Notes: generated from the letters alone by a model not told the origin. A stretch of DNA of 64,000 nucleotides from Isoetes taiwanensis (GCA_021234155.1 JAJEKV010000004.1:27922919-27986918); one strand, 5' to 3'; counted from the stretch's first letter, positions 1-11,097 are shown. A program made the numbers and translations.

Positions 1-21
1 CAAAAAACAAATAGAACTTAC

Positions 22-1754
22 TTCTGATAAGATTCTGTCCTACGATGTCCCGTAATTAGCTTTCCAACTTCAGGGGGCACACCAGCAATTGACATTCTTG
101 TTACGGTTGACACGCGACCGCTCTTGTTGCATATATCCACATCAATCAAGGCTCCCATATTACGAATCCACTTTGATATGTTGTTACACCCAACCCTCCC
201 CTTCGAAAACCAAATCTGAAACACAAAATAAATCATTAGAATTACCAAATAAATTGAACGCAATTATAGAACAGAAAATACTAACCTGAGATTTATAATT
301 TGAAATCGCCTGTAGGAAGAAAGGTCTTGGCGCAGGATTATCCTTCACAGGTAGATGCCTGACATACTGTTTGTATGTCAGAACAAAATCTTCTTCGAAA
401 CTCCAAATTGCAGGACGAAAATCGCTCGGATCGTATCTCATAACTGTAGTTCCCCAAGTCTTACTTGTCCTTTCATTGTAAAGCACATACTCAGAAGCTC
501 CATCAGACTCAAGTGTCAAATCCACATCTTTGACTTCATACAACTCACTCGCACCCCTAATGGCAAACCTAGTACAAAGATAGAAGCAAAGACGTCTCTG
601 CAAGCCCTTAGGAGTGTTTATCTGAAAATCTATATCCTCTAAAAGGTCTCTTTCAGAATTATATGGAATAGCCTGTGCCTTTTTCTTGCTGACACCAATA
701 CCTAGTTTCCTAGACCTATCAGCTGCAGCAACAAAGGCAGCCCTAGCTCTAATGTATGCAGGATCACGACAGATATTAAAGCTAGGTGTTCTCTTGCATG
801 ATGAAGGCGTCTTCGATTCCTGATTCTTCCTAAGAATCTTCCCTATTGCTTTCAGCAAGCAATTTAAACTACAACAAGAATATAAAACATTAGAATACAT
901 AAAAGAAAATGAAATAATAAAAAAACAAAACCTAAACAAAACAACATAAACAAAACCTAAACTAACCTAAACAACCTAAACAAAACCTAAACTAACCTAA
1001 ACAAAACCTAAACTAACCTAAACAAAACCTGTAACCTAACCTGTAACCTGTAATCTAACCTAACCTGTAACCTCTAACCTATAACCTATAACCTAAACAA
1101 AACCTATAACCTAACTAAACCATAACATTTAAAATTAATCTAAAATTAAACTAGAATAAACTGAAGTTACCTGCCAGCAAGAAACATGCTCCCATCCTTC
1201 TTCCTCACTTGTATCATGAATCGAACAAGCATCTCATTAAGCTGGTCATCAGGTAATTCTTCAATAGGGATACTCAAGTCAATTGGAAAAGGCAAGTCAT
1301 GACTTTTCTGAGCCAATCGCCTCCATCCATCAAACTTCGCCCTTGCCCAGTTTGTTTGCTTCTTAGACTTGTCCTTACCTCCCTTATCAACATCTCTAAG
1401 CATCTCAACATCGATGCCAGCATACTCTTTGGTATCCTTGTCCCCTTCTTTATCTACAAAACATTCACCAAACCATGGTTCTTTCTCTATATCCCTTAAC
1501 AAATTCTCTACCTCTAAAGGATCTGTGGACTGTATAATATTCTCAGCAACCAAACTGTCATCTTCCATAGTATTATCATCCAATAGATCACCCTCCACAA
1601 GTCTAAACGAGGGTCTGCTACTTAAACACGAATCAGAAACCCTCCTAGCAAGATAAAAAACTAAAAGGACCAAAAGAAACCTCGGTTCCCCCATTTCTGC
1701 AAGATCAAATCGGCCAAATCCTTCACCTACAACCAAATCGGCGAAATCCTTCAC
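22..1754 (-). CDS. Crypton/DUF3504-like tyrosine recombinase gene, 3' end beyond the left edge
   Basis: Three exons chain in phase on the minus strand: up to 1754-1171, 868-286 and 215-22, all with GT-AG borders; the last ends at a GTAAGT donor, so the gene continues off the window. Exon 1 is acidic and ends with LNEMLVRFMIQVRKKDG, the N-terminal motif of DUF3504/Crypton proteins. Exon 2 holds FAIRGASEL, which fits the first catalytic arginine box. Exon 3 holds KSGRVSTVTRMSIAGVPP and TGHRRTESYQK, which fit the second box and the pre-tyrosine segment. The usual histidine before SGR is a lysine here, and the catalytic tyrosine would lie in the missing exon. The family cuts and rejoins DNA through a covalent tyrosine link. 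It could be a transposon gene or a domesticated copy. No stop interrupts the visible exons. The start is uncertain, since ATG at 1754 precedes a weak N-terminal region. Confidence 0.62.
943..1125. repeat. Degenerate telomere-like CCTAAAC/CCTGTAAC repeat
   Basis: About 180 bases are built from irregular CCTAAAC, CCTAAACAAAA and CCTGTAAC units. The array lies inside the first intron of the recombinase-like gene. The units resemble the plant telomere motif CCCTAAA but are not exact, so this is an interstitial low-complexity array. Confidence 0.7.
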
Positions 1755-2160
1755 CTAGAACCAAATCGGCCAAAGCAAGAACAAAAGATTAGAAAGAAAA
1801 AAAAAAGAAATGAAAAACAACCAAAAAGATATGCTTTCCAGCTTACCACTGCTGCAGAAACGGCGCCAAGCGCCAACAACTAGGCCAAGATCGCCAAGAA
1901 AACTCGCCTAATGTACTCCTTAATCCCCGCTACCATTGCTGCAAAATGACTCCCAAATACCAACATTTACGCCAAGATCGTTAAGAAAACACACCTAATG
2001 TCGCTCAAGGCCCCTACTTACCATCGCTGCAAAAATCGCTACCAAATACCAACGACTAGGCCAAGATCGCCAAGAAAACTCGCCTAATCTACTCTCAGAA
2101 CCCCTGCTTACCACTGCTACAAAAATGGAGCCCAGCGCCAACATCTACGCGAAGATCGCC
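1690..2160. repeat. Tandem repeats upstream of the recombinase-like gene
   Basis: Four diverged units of about 85-90 bases start near 1845, 1930, 2019 and 2109. Each begins with TACCAYYGCTGCAAAA and contains GCCAAGATCGCCAAGAAAACTCGCC. A shorter unit containing AAATCGGCCAAATCCTTCACC is repeated at 1705-1760. The array covers the likely 5' flank of the minus-strand gene. Confidence 0.65.
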
Positions 2161-2164
2161 GGAG

Positions 2165-3240
2165 TAGACCTCCGGAGCTCCGCCATCGCCACAGAGGAGA
2201 GAGAAAAAAAAAATGGGTGCACGGAATTTCCAGGCAGCAGGGGTTTACGGCTGGGAGCCGCCACCTTTTCGTGGTTTCCAGCCGGAAACCACTCAAAGGT
2301 GGCGGTTCCCTAGCACGTAACCAATTCTCGTATGGATCTAATGTTCAAGCTTTCATGTTCTTGTTTAGTTAGATTTGAAGCCAAACAGGTTCTTGTTTAA
2401 ATAGATTTGAAGACAAACGGGGAGTATATGGGCACTGGAACAAGGATTGGCAAAGATTTTTCAGATTTAGGCGATGGCGTTGGCAAACAAAAAGCGTGCA
2501 AATGTTCAAGGAGCTCTGTTCCAGCAATGAAAAAAGGCAAGATCCAACATGAAAGGGGATTTTTGCGACGAAGCTCCCTTTAAGGGAAGCTTTGATCCAG
2601 TGAAGCTCCAACAATCTCTAGCCTAAAGCATCTCTAGAAACAGGGTATTAGCCACTCACCATCTTCGCCAGATCTTGATCTAGAACTGTCGTGATCAAGA
2701 AACAAACCAGAAACTGTGACCCTAAAAGTTACCTTAAAAAAAGGTTCTGAAACCTTAGAAATTTGAGGGTTCCTAAGGTTACGGTGCCCAAATAAGTTGA
2801 AAACTTTGTAAATTTTGTAAGTTTTTTCCAAGTATTATGGGTTAGGTTTGTGAGGTTGAATCCCAGCCGTGGATCTGAAGCATATTCTAAATATGATGCC
2901 AGATCAGTGGCCAGCATCTTTTTGGAGAAGAAATGTCCTGCCATTTCCTAAGGTCTCCATCGAACTCACGGTGACCATGCTGGATAGGTCGGAATCGCCC
3001 CTCCCCTGTGCCGCAATGGTGACAACTTCTTCAAATTCCGCTTCCGGCCTGCTCATCATCTACAGATGGATTATTAGTCTCTGAGATTTGTCGTTCTTGG
3101 GTCTGCAAAAAAAGCTCCGCCTCATCATAATAGAATAGATTACAGGGCATGAGAATGAATTCGCTCGTGTTTGGTAGAAGACGGAGATGATGATCAGCTG
3201 AATCTAAATCTGGGTTTCTTTGGAAAAAAGAACAGAGGTA
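2165..3240. other. Non-coding stretch, no gene seen
   Basis: I see no convincing reading frame. A short piece at about 2780-2825 (GGTGCCCAAATAAG followed by TTGAAAACTTTG) recurs at 13.68 kb and belongs to a dispersed repeat. Confidence 0.4.
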
Positions 3241-3244
3241 AGCC

Positions 3245-3420
3245 ATGACCTCCTTTCCTGATGAGGTTTTGGAGCATGTGCTGAACTTCTTGCCGGATCG
3301 AAAAGATAGAAATACCGTTTCTCTGGTCTGCAAATCATGGCGGAGGACTGAGGGATGGAACCGCAAGTTTGTGTACCCCTGTCGGAATCAATCATCTTCA
3401 CCTGTACAGACATGCCTCTG
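3245..3420 (+). pseudogene. TIR1/AFB-type auxin receptor F-box exon, truncated
   Basis: The frame opens with MTSFPDEVLEHVLNFLP and continues DRKDRNTVSLVCKSW, the N-terminal F-box of the TIR1/AFB/COI1 auxin and jasmonate receptor family. In intact proteins this F-box binds the SCF adaptor SKP1/ASK and is followed by about 18 leucine-rich repeats. Here similarity stops after about 55 residues. The frame then runs into a GTGGGCTTCATCGC-type simple repeat, and no leucine-rich repeats follow. This is a captured or truncated first exon rather than a working receptor. The choice of TIR1/AFB over COI1 rests on the DRNTVSLVCKSW wording and is moderately sure. Confidence 0.7.
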
Positions 3421-3795
3421 TGGGCTTCAACCTCTGTGGGCTTCATCGCTGTGGGCTTCATCGCCATAGCTCTCTGCCATACCTCCCTACCTCCATCGCC
3501 ATACCTCCCTACCTCTTCATCGACATACCTCTGCCTCTGCTCTGCTAACCCCAGCCAAAAAAAGAAGGGAGCGTCCGTTTCTATCCACGCCCCAGAAAAA
3601 CGGCCTCCAAAAAGATTTATTCTTCCTAACATTTCGAAATAAAAGTCATATAAAAACCCAAAAAAGAAACATCACCTCTAAATGACATTAAGCTCCTCAA
3701 ACATAGCCAGATATACCATTTTTTATACAATACGCCACAGAAATCTTAGCCCAACCATGCCATCCCAAATACGAAACAAAAATCGCAGAAGTTTA

Positions 3796-4567
3796 TTTGA
3801 GTTAAGCTGGAAACTTATAAGTTTGAATATGAAGAAAAAATGGAAGCATGTATTCTCTACTCTTCACATGGAATGCCATCGAGGATACTTCCTAATACTC
3901 CACTCTTCACATGGAATGCCCACCAAAGATGGACAACTAACTTCACTTACAGGTTGCCAACTTTTGCCCAACAATGCTAGACATAGTAACTAGTTAGGAT
4001 ATAGTGCAAGGTGGACATGTTTGGAATGTATTCTACACAACATTTTGACCCGGGGGGTTCACCTAGATTATAGGGTATGAAACATGTGAGTGCATCAAAT
4101 GGATTTTTTTTATTGCCTCTCTTGTACCGTATACGTAAGAAAAATATAAGGTTTTTATAGTTTGAATGTCGTACGGATACCAGAGGGAGTGTGGTGGCGC
4201 CAGTGTTTGATTCGTATTCATACTCTAAGGGTCCGTCATTTTTGGTGAGCTTCTACTGTTGGGGATTCTGTGATAATATGATAGGACTATATGATAATAT
4301 ATATTATATTTATATAAAATAATAGAGATATCGTATATGTATGGAAGGGGTTATCAAGTAAAAGGGTTTTGGGCAAGTAATTATATGATATGGGCTGCAT
4401 TCTTTTACAAATAATGTAGTCGTATACAAAGGGTTTTTCATATGGAACTGTCGTATACAATGGGTTTTTTGGCAACCTAAGGAACGCACATGGCATATAT
4501 ACCTATAATAGAGGTGAATCCCCCGGGCATTTTGATGGTCTCTCATAAACTTCCAATGTTTTAGTTT
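3796..4567 (+). repeat. Dispersed repeat copy 1, interrupted by a MITE
   Basis: Positions 3848-4048 and 4528-4567 together match 16951-17176 almost base for base, including CTCTTCACATGGAATGCC and GGTCTCTCATAAACTTCC. The earlier part (3796-3830) also matches 13731-13765. The match is broken only by the 479-bp insertion at 4049-4527. Confidence 0.85.
4049..4527. mobile_element. 479-bp MITE with 24-bp TIRs and 8-bp TSD
   Basis: The left end reads CCCGGGGGGTTCACCTAGAT. The inverted right end reads CCCGGGGGATTCACCTCTAT, and the pairing continues into ATTATA (3 mismatches in 24). CATTTTGA flanks both sides, at 4041-4048 and 4528-4535. The paralogous repeat near 17,134 carries a single GATTTTGA, the empty site. 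An 8-bp duplication is typical of hAT-type elements, although the termini are not the usual hAT CAGGG type. No coding capacity. Confidence 0.88.
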
Positions 4568-4895
4568 GGGGTCTAAGTTAGATATTGGGGTACAAAAGCA
4601 CCTGTCCGGACGCTCTGCTTTTCGTGCTTGATCTGCTGTGCTTGGGGGTGCTTGGAGAGCGGGAACACGATGATTCGTTTTTAGCAAATTGCTTCCGGAT
4701 CGATGACATGGCTGCTCCGAAAATCAAATTCGGTTCCGAAATGATCTGGCGCGGTCTGTTTTGAGATGGCGGGGTCTGTTTCTTGAATTCTTTTGTGGCG
4801 GGAATGATCATTCAGCTTGTACCTCTGAAACGAACTGTTCTTTGTAGATCACGGTTTCTCTGTACAGCAAAATTCTCTGTACATCACGATCCTCA

Positions 4896-7800
4896 ATGGA
4901 TCAATCAGTTTCTAATTTGGATGAGGAAAAGAGACTCAAAGTTTTCCGGGAAATTCAAGCCGAGAGAAGAAGGCAATCAAGACAGCGAAAAAGAGAAAGG
5001 GAGAGAGAGAAAGAAAACTTGCACCACGAAATTGAACGAGGCCTGAGTGCGAGAAGGCTTCAAGAATTGTCAAAAAAATGGACGATTATTTCAATGAAAT
5101 CACAAAGCCTTTGAAAGAAGGGGATAAAGCAATGGTGGTGTGCATTTGTGAAAAGAGTGAAGGCGAAATTGCCCTTTGGAAGTGGATTTTGTTGATCATG
5201 ATCAAAGCAAGATCATGAAGAATGTGATTAAAAATGTTCAGGAGACACTTAATGAACAAAAGAAATTAAGGAAGACAGATGTATTGCAAGCAAGAAAGTC
5301 TACTTTGCAAATGGTATCTTCATCAGCAAAATCCATCAACCAATCTACCGCCGCGACGCCTCTCCTTCATATATCTAGAAAATCTGTTGTTGCTGCAACC
5401 AGAAGAAGAATAATGGCAGACCAAGAATGTGGTCCGTGGTCAATGTTTTCAAGGAAAAAGAGGTGTGATGCATTGAGTGACGAGGTTAGGAATTGTGTTT
5501 ACAAGTTAGACCGACAGAAAACACACGAAGTTTCACCCATGGGAAGCATGTGAGAAAGTTTGTTACAGCCAGATGGCGATAAAATTGATCATCAATACAA
5601 CCGCTTGAAATATCTCAGGTGATTTCCCTGCTTAGTATGTTTCTTCTGTTGCATATATCTGTTTCTATATAGATCTTCTTTGTTTGCAGTTGCAATTTTA
5701 CATGAACTTCAAGAAGGAATATAATGACATTAAGATTACCCAGCGCACATTTGAATTGCTGAAGCCATCATTTGTGAGGCGCTTAAATGAAAGAGAAACT
5801 TGCTGCTGCCAATATCACATGCACTTTGAATATGTGATGCAAGCACTCAACAAAATCAGAACAGATCCAAATGGCGTGTATAAAGATTGCAACTGTACTT
5901 GTGCTGTTTGTGGTGATGGTAACTTTTGTGCAGCCAAGAACCATGTTTATAAATCCACTAGTGATTTTTGGAGGCAAATGATCTGCCCTAAGGATGAAGA
6001 TGAAGAGTGGCACAAACATAATTGTCTGATGGTGGCATGCAATGGATTGAAAAGGTACTCTTTTTTTAATGTTAAGATGTTTGAACATTCTATTTTGAGT
6101 TGTTAAGATGATTGATGCAACATCTTACAAACAAATTTCTGTGTGGTATTACAAACAGGTTGCCAATATGTCCAAAGGAGAAGGAGGAGTCTGATTACAA
6201 AGTGGAGTGGAAACAGTTTGAAAAGGTAGTGTATTTGGCATTTGTGTATTTGGCATTTGTGCTTGTGATTGTTGTGCTTGTGCTGCAAACTTACAGCTGA
6301 TCTTTGTTTTCAAAAAACAGCAAGAGGTTGGTTACATGAAGGAGACCACCAAGAAAAAAATGGCAGGAAAGAAACCAGCAAAGGTAACTAGACTTGCATA
6401 CAAGAAAGAGAGCCTGCCCCAATTCCAGCAGCATGCTTCGAAGACACTGGTACAATTCATCCCACACAATTATGTTGCACACTGGCAGGCAAAGCAATTC
6501 AGGAAGTGCTTGGATACTTTTCCTGAAGGTGCAGTTGTCTCGGTTATTGATTTTGCTGAAAATTACAGTTTTAAAATTCAGAAAGAGGCACAATCTTGCC
6601 ACTGGCACACAGATCAGGCATCAATTTTGGTTCATATCACATATAGACATGCAACCCGGGATGAGATAGAAGATATGGAAGCTAAGGAAGCAGAGAGAAG
6701 GGAACTAGAGAAGGAAAAGCAGCAAAGAAAGAGGAAGACAACTCAGCAGATCATCAGCAGTAATGAGAGGAGAATCATAAAGGAAGTACATTTTTATATT
6801 TCAGATGATAGAGATCATAGCAGTGAGTTTGTACAACATTGCTTGAAAGTTCATGCAGACTGGCTCAGAGTACAAAATATTTTGTACAACAAACATATTT
6901 TTTGGAGTGATGGTTGCACAGCACAGTTCAAAGGAGCAAGACCTTTTTGGTATTTAGGAAGGAACTATGTCAATAGTGAAGGAATTGAGTATGAATGGAA
7001 TTTTTTTGCCAGCTCTCATGGGAAAGGAGAACATGATGGACAAGGTGCAATCCTAAAAAGGATTTTGGCAAGAGAACAATTGAAGTATGATTCCTGGAAA
7101 TTGGAGCGTGCCAAAGACGTTGTGGATTTCATGAATTGGTATATGATGAACAACCCATCAGACCCAAATATAAGAAGGTAAATTCAATCAGTACCATTGC
7201 ATTCTTCTTCATTTGAGGTGACATTTTTCTGTTCTATATTGCAGGTTTTTTTGGCATATTGAACCCGAAAATGTAGACAAATCTGAAAAGAGGGAATGGA
7301 GATCACTTTGTGGGAGCTCTAAACTTCATTCCATCAGACCATGTGACAAAACAAATCCTGCAAAAGTTGCCCACAGGTGTCTCTCTTGTTTTCGTCCCTT
7401 TTGCTTTCATGGAAAATGGGATGATTGCATGAACAAAGCTTCGATTGGGAGCTTGGTCCACAACAAAACTGAAGTTGAAGAAATCTCTGAGAAAACAATC
7501 AGCCAACAAAAGCAGTTCAAGATGAAGATGAGGATGAGGATGAAGAAGAGGATGATGATGAGGCTAATGAATACCTCAGTTCTGTTCTAGAAGTTGGAGA
7601 TAACTTTGCTGTAAATGCAGATCCAGAGGATGATGAAGGAGTTGACTTTTATGTTCTTAGGTGTACAGAGACTAAAAATACATTGTTAGATGCATATGAA
7701 GACTCATGGGGTTCTGCATTTGGTGTGGGAGAAATCATAGTTTCGCCACTACTACAAGCGCATTGATGCACTCAACTTTGAGTTATTAGTGGACAAGCCG

Positions 7801-7927
7801 CTTTGCTAGTGTGTACAGTCACCTTATTAGACAAGTGAAATTTGATATGGAGAGTCTTGGCAACAACAAGTTCAAGATGAGTGAAGAGACATGCCAAAAA
7901 GTGATGGCATCCCTTCCTGTAGACTGC
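4896..7927 (+). pseudogene. Putative DDE-like transposase of element A
   Basis: Five exons can be placed: 4896 to about 5615, 5690-6054, 6159-6225, 6321-7176 and 7245-7927, all with GT-AG borders. Exon 1 is rich in Arg/Lys/Glu, then DVLQARKSTLQM. Exon 2 has RRLNERETCCCQYHMHFE and further Cys/His pairs, probably metal-binding. Exon 4 is intact and holds VVSVIDFAENYSFKIQ, SCHWHTDQ, FWSDGCTAQFKG and NFFASSHGKGEHDGQGA, with well spaced acidic residues as expected of a DDE nuclease. The last exon is acidic with a conserved DFYVLRCTE block and ends MASLPVDC. Frameshifts lie near 5080, 7510, 7745 and 7800. Related uncharacterised proteins are known in animals and plants. Cut-and-paste transposition is inferred from the TIRs and target duplication of the sister copy. 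Confidence 0.7.
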
Positions 7928-8290
7928 TAACACTGGCGATTTTTTTTTTTCGCTACGCCCGAAGAGGCAGAAGCACATCATTCACATGTAAAGTGGCTCA
8001 TTGCTGCTACATTGTTTCTAACAAACCTATTGTTTCTAACAAACCTATCAATGGAAGCTAACAAATTCTTTGTTGCACAGAAATTTGTAGTCCTGACTTA
8101 CTTGTGCAATGTACTGCTGCTGGTGCTTTGTCTGTTTCTGCTTTGTCTGCTGACGTGCTAATTGTTTTCAGAGTTTATGCTTAACTGTCTGTCCCTTCAG
8201 TTTGGTCCTTGGAAACAAATGGTGGAAACTTTCTGCAAGTGTTCAATTGGGGACTGCTCAAGACAATGCACAAAGTAAATACTCTAAACC

Positions 8291-8506
8291 CTATGGCTTC
8301 ATCATAGAAGACCATATGGCTACCTCAAATCTGGCAAAGCACCCTTCTAAAAACTTTATCACCACTTTCCCCCCTGCATAATGCTTCTTCAGCTCTGTTT
8401 GAATTTTAATTCTGGTTCTTTTTTGGAATGTGCTCACCAGAACTCCATTTAAGTCTAGGATGACAAGTTTTTTCTTTTCTAAGGGGTCTGCAACATTCAT
8501 AAAACA
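8291..8506 (-). pseudogene. FCP1/NIF-like phosphatase fragment of element A
   Basis: After an acceptor (TTGCAG) the frame reads LEKKKLVILDLNGVLV, then FLEGCFARFEVAIWSSM, the HAD/FCP1 (NIF) phosphatase start with the DLNG variant of the catalytic DxDxT motif. It stops soon after WSSM. The rest of the domain, present in element B, is absent, so this is a truncated copy. It sits on the opposite strand just past the putative transposase, as in B. Confidence 0.72.
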
Positions 8507-8661
8507 AAAAACTCAAACATCAATAATTCTGACATCAATTTAACAGTCTTAAATTCAATTCAACAATTCAGGAACATCAACAATTCAGTCTTAAATTTAA
8601 CATCAACAATTCTGACATCAATTTAACAGTCTTAACATCAATTCGACATCAATTTACTTGG

Positions 8662-9506
8662 TTATTTCAAAGTTTTCGAGAACTCGACATCGAACACGGA
8701 CAATCGACCGCTTAACATTTTGTAAATAACATTCTGAGGATCACCTTTTGGAGGTTGTGTTGGCATCTTCTTAGGGGGCCTACCCTTCTTCTTCTTCTCC
8801 ACTGCAGGTGCTTGTACTTGTTCTTCTTCTTCTTCTACATTCTTCCCTTTATCAGCAGCCTTTGTTGCAATGTGATCAGCACCACCAGCTTCTTCGTCCA
8901 GATCTACAACTTCATCAACCCTGGAGCTTTCTCCTGCAGTTCTACTCCTCAACCTCGACTTTATGGTGCTCACAACTGCAGAAGCAGTCTGTTCAGGCTC
9001 TTCTTCTTCATCAGTGTTGTCAACCACTAGTGCACGTTTTACTCTCTTTTGGGGCTTTTCCTTAGCAATCTGAATCAGTAAGGAAACTAGTTAGAATAGA
9101 CATAAAATAAAGTTTACAAAACAAACACATAAAAACACCAAATGGTTACCTTTTTTAATGCTTCAACTGCTGTTGTAACAGGACTTGGTGATGCCACAGC
9201 TTTTGTAACAGGTTTTGGTGATGCCACAGCTGCTAGAGTATAATCAGGAACTAATGGAGACTCAGCAACAAATTGTGGTGAAGAAGTTGACTGTTTGTAG
9301 GGTGAAGCAAAAGCACTACTAGTGCCTGCTCCAAACCCACTGCTGATGGCTACCTCAGCTCCATCTTCAGCTCCAACTTCTAAACCAAGTTCCACAAACA
9401 AATCCCTGGGAACTTCCTTTAAGCACCTGAAGCATGCCTTCTTTTCATACAGAAGCATGAGACAAATTTTCTGCATGCCTGACATGAGCAGCATGATCCA
9501 TCTCAT
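8662..9506 (-). pseudogene. Lysine-rich/acidic protein of element A, 5' part lost
   Basis: Two minus-strand pieces are visible, about 9506-9149 and 9027-8662. The upstream piece has CFRCLKEVPRDLFVELGLEV, matching CLKCECNIHEDLYIELGM in element B. The downstream piece is acidic, then KKKKGRPPKKMP (an AT-hook-like basic patch), and ends MLSGRLSVFDVEFSKTLK before the stop. The N-terminal domain seen in B (58.8-59.5 kb) is missing because a LINE begins at about 9,510. Nuclear location is suggested by the basic patch only. Function unknown. Confidence 0.55.
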
Positions 9507-9510
9507 CAGT

Positions 9511-10572
9511 AAAGGTATTACTAGATTCCATGATATATGGAACCCTGAACTGCAGAGATGGAAGGCATGGTCTGTGCTTAAGCATATTGTGGGAAATGAT
9601 CATGGAAACAGAAAACTTTATGAATTAATCCTTAAGAAGGTAGATGTATCCTCAAGTGAGCAAGGTCAGCTAGAAGAATGGGCAATGATTGATGAGAAAG
9701 GGACAGCTCAAACAGAATATAAAGTTAGATGGGTATACAAAAAACTGTTGAGAAGAGCCCCGTTCAAAATTGGAAGGAAGCTTGGGATGGATCAGGAACA
9801 CCTCATCCCGCAATTAGTGAGATGTTGGGACTCGTGGAGCTCAAAAAAAATACAAGTCTTCATATGGATGGCATGGCAAGGAGGGATAGCTACTCTTACA
9901 CGGTTATTACAGAGGAAAATAGTCACAGAGACTAGCTGTCCATTGGGGTGTCTAGTAGAGGAAGGGACAGACCATATGTTCTTCTGCAACAAAATCAGAA
10001 AATTTTGGAATTGGGCCATGCCGATTCTTTCCTTAGACCCACAAGACTTGAGCTGGCCTCAGATCCTGACTAAAGCACATTCTAAGGTTAGCAGGTCAAT
10101 GACCACCATTGCATTATGGTGTGTGTGGAAGCATCGCTGTGAGATGTCTATAGGGCAGAAGCTACCAGATTATAAGCGGATTGTTGCATCTTTCAATATT
10201 GAAATAGCTCTAATGGGAATATCACATAGAAGGAGATACGGATAAAATTTCGATATCACATAGAAGGAGATACGAAATATCACATAGAAGGAGATTTCGA
10301 TAAAATTGGTCGGATACGTGGCTTCTACGAATACTTTGTTACCTCTTGGGCCACAATTGGCGAGGAAGAGTAAGGTACGATCAAGTGCAGATATGGTCAC
10401 CATTGGTGGACGTTCCATTTACCTTCATTTGTGGAGGCTGCTCCGCTAATCGCGGAACATAATAACTGTTATAAACGATAACCTGGCTATTTGAGAGCCT
10501 GTGTATTTCTGTTTTTATTAATATAAAATATAAATAGCTTGCCTAAAAAAAAAAAAAAAAAAAAAAAAAAAA
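9511..10572 (+). mobile_element. 5'-truncated L1-like LINE with poly(A) tail
   Basis: A frame to 10245 encodes the C-terminal zinc-binding region of plant non-LTR reverse transcriptases: KIQVFIWMAWQGGIATLTRL, then CPLGC with HMFFC and a following W..W pattern. No reverse-transcriptase core is present. The 3' UTR holds about three copies of ATATCACATAGAAGGAGAT (10,215-10,300), and the element ends in a run of about 28 A at 10,545-10,572. The 5' junction with element A is near 9,510. Insertion removed or followed loss of the right half of element A. Confidence 0.8.
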
Positions 10573-10817
10573 GAATCTAGGTGTGTCATAAGAGTTTGAA
10601 AAAGTGGGGGTTTGGCTCTAGGCTTTCGAGTTAAACTTCAAAAGTTAAAGGTAGGGTGTTAAGTTCCCATTAGTAGGTCCAACAAAAACTTTAGGCATCT
10701 AGCAAATTGCACGTTGAGATTCATGTAAGAAGGTAAATTTATAGTTCAAAGCTTAGGGAGTAGTTTTTTCTTGTGAAAGAATATAGTAAAATATTTATTG
10801 CAATTCTCAATAGGTAT

Positions 10818-11097
10818 GGGTCTAAGTATAGAATTGGGATACACTTTTGCATTTGCCACTTCATTAGCACCTCTAGTCATAAACCTTTCTTTATTTTTCT
10901 ATCCGAAAAAAATGGGACCATCAAATTTCAGCCCTCTTTAGGGTGTTTTCACGAGAATCTTCTTCGACAGAAGATTTCGTCACTCGTGAGGGCTTACGCT
11001 CTGAAATTTTTTGCCGGAGAAGATTACTTCTTCTGTAAAGCATAGCACTAGCACAAGTCGGCAAAAAAAGTGTTCTCCAACCTTTATGCTAAGACCC
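10818..11097. mobile_element. 280-bp MITE related to elements A and B
   Basis: The left end GGGTCTAAGTATAGAATTGG pairs with the inverted right end GGGTCTTAGCATAAAGGTTGG, and both continue into ACACTTTTGC-like sequence. The left end resembles the element A terminus (GGGTCTAAGTTAGATATTGG). Flanks are GTAT and ATAT, an imperfect 4-bp match. No coding capacity. It could be a non-autonomous derivative of the A/B family. Alternatively, its right end could be the displaced right end of element A. Confidence 0.55.

Larger units (their letters stand above)
4568..9510. mobile_element. Element A: truncated copy of the multi-gene transposon
   Basis: The left terminus (GGGGTCTAAGTTAG, followed by ATATTGGGGTACAAAAGCACC) aligns with the left end of element B, including the shared GCACC(T)GTCCGGAC that follows. 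Inside, the order of genes is the same as in B: a plus-strand putative transposase (4896-7927), then minus-strand pieces of a phosphatase (8291-8506) and of a lysine-rich protein (8662-9506). The right end is missing: the sequence passes directly into a LINE near 9,510. Multiple frameshifts make this a decayed copy. Confidence 0.75.

Noticed and set aside
8755-9065. Plus-strand Leu/Phe-rich frames that look like membrane proteins
   Set aside because: They are antisense to the Lys/Glu-rich minus-strand gene of element A, whose codons read as Leu/Phe on the other strand.
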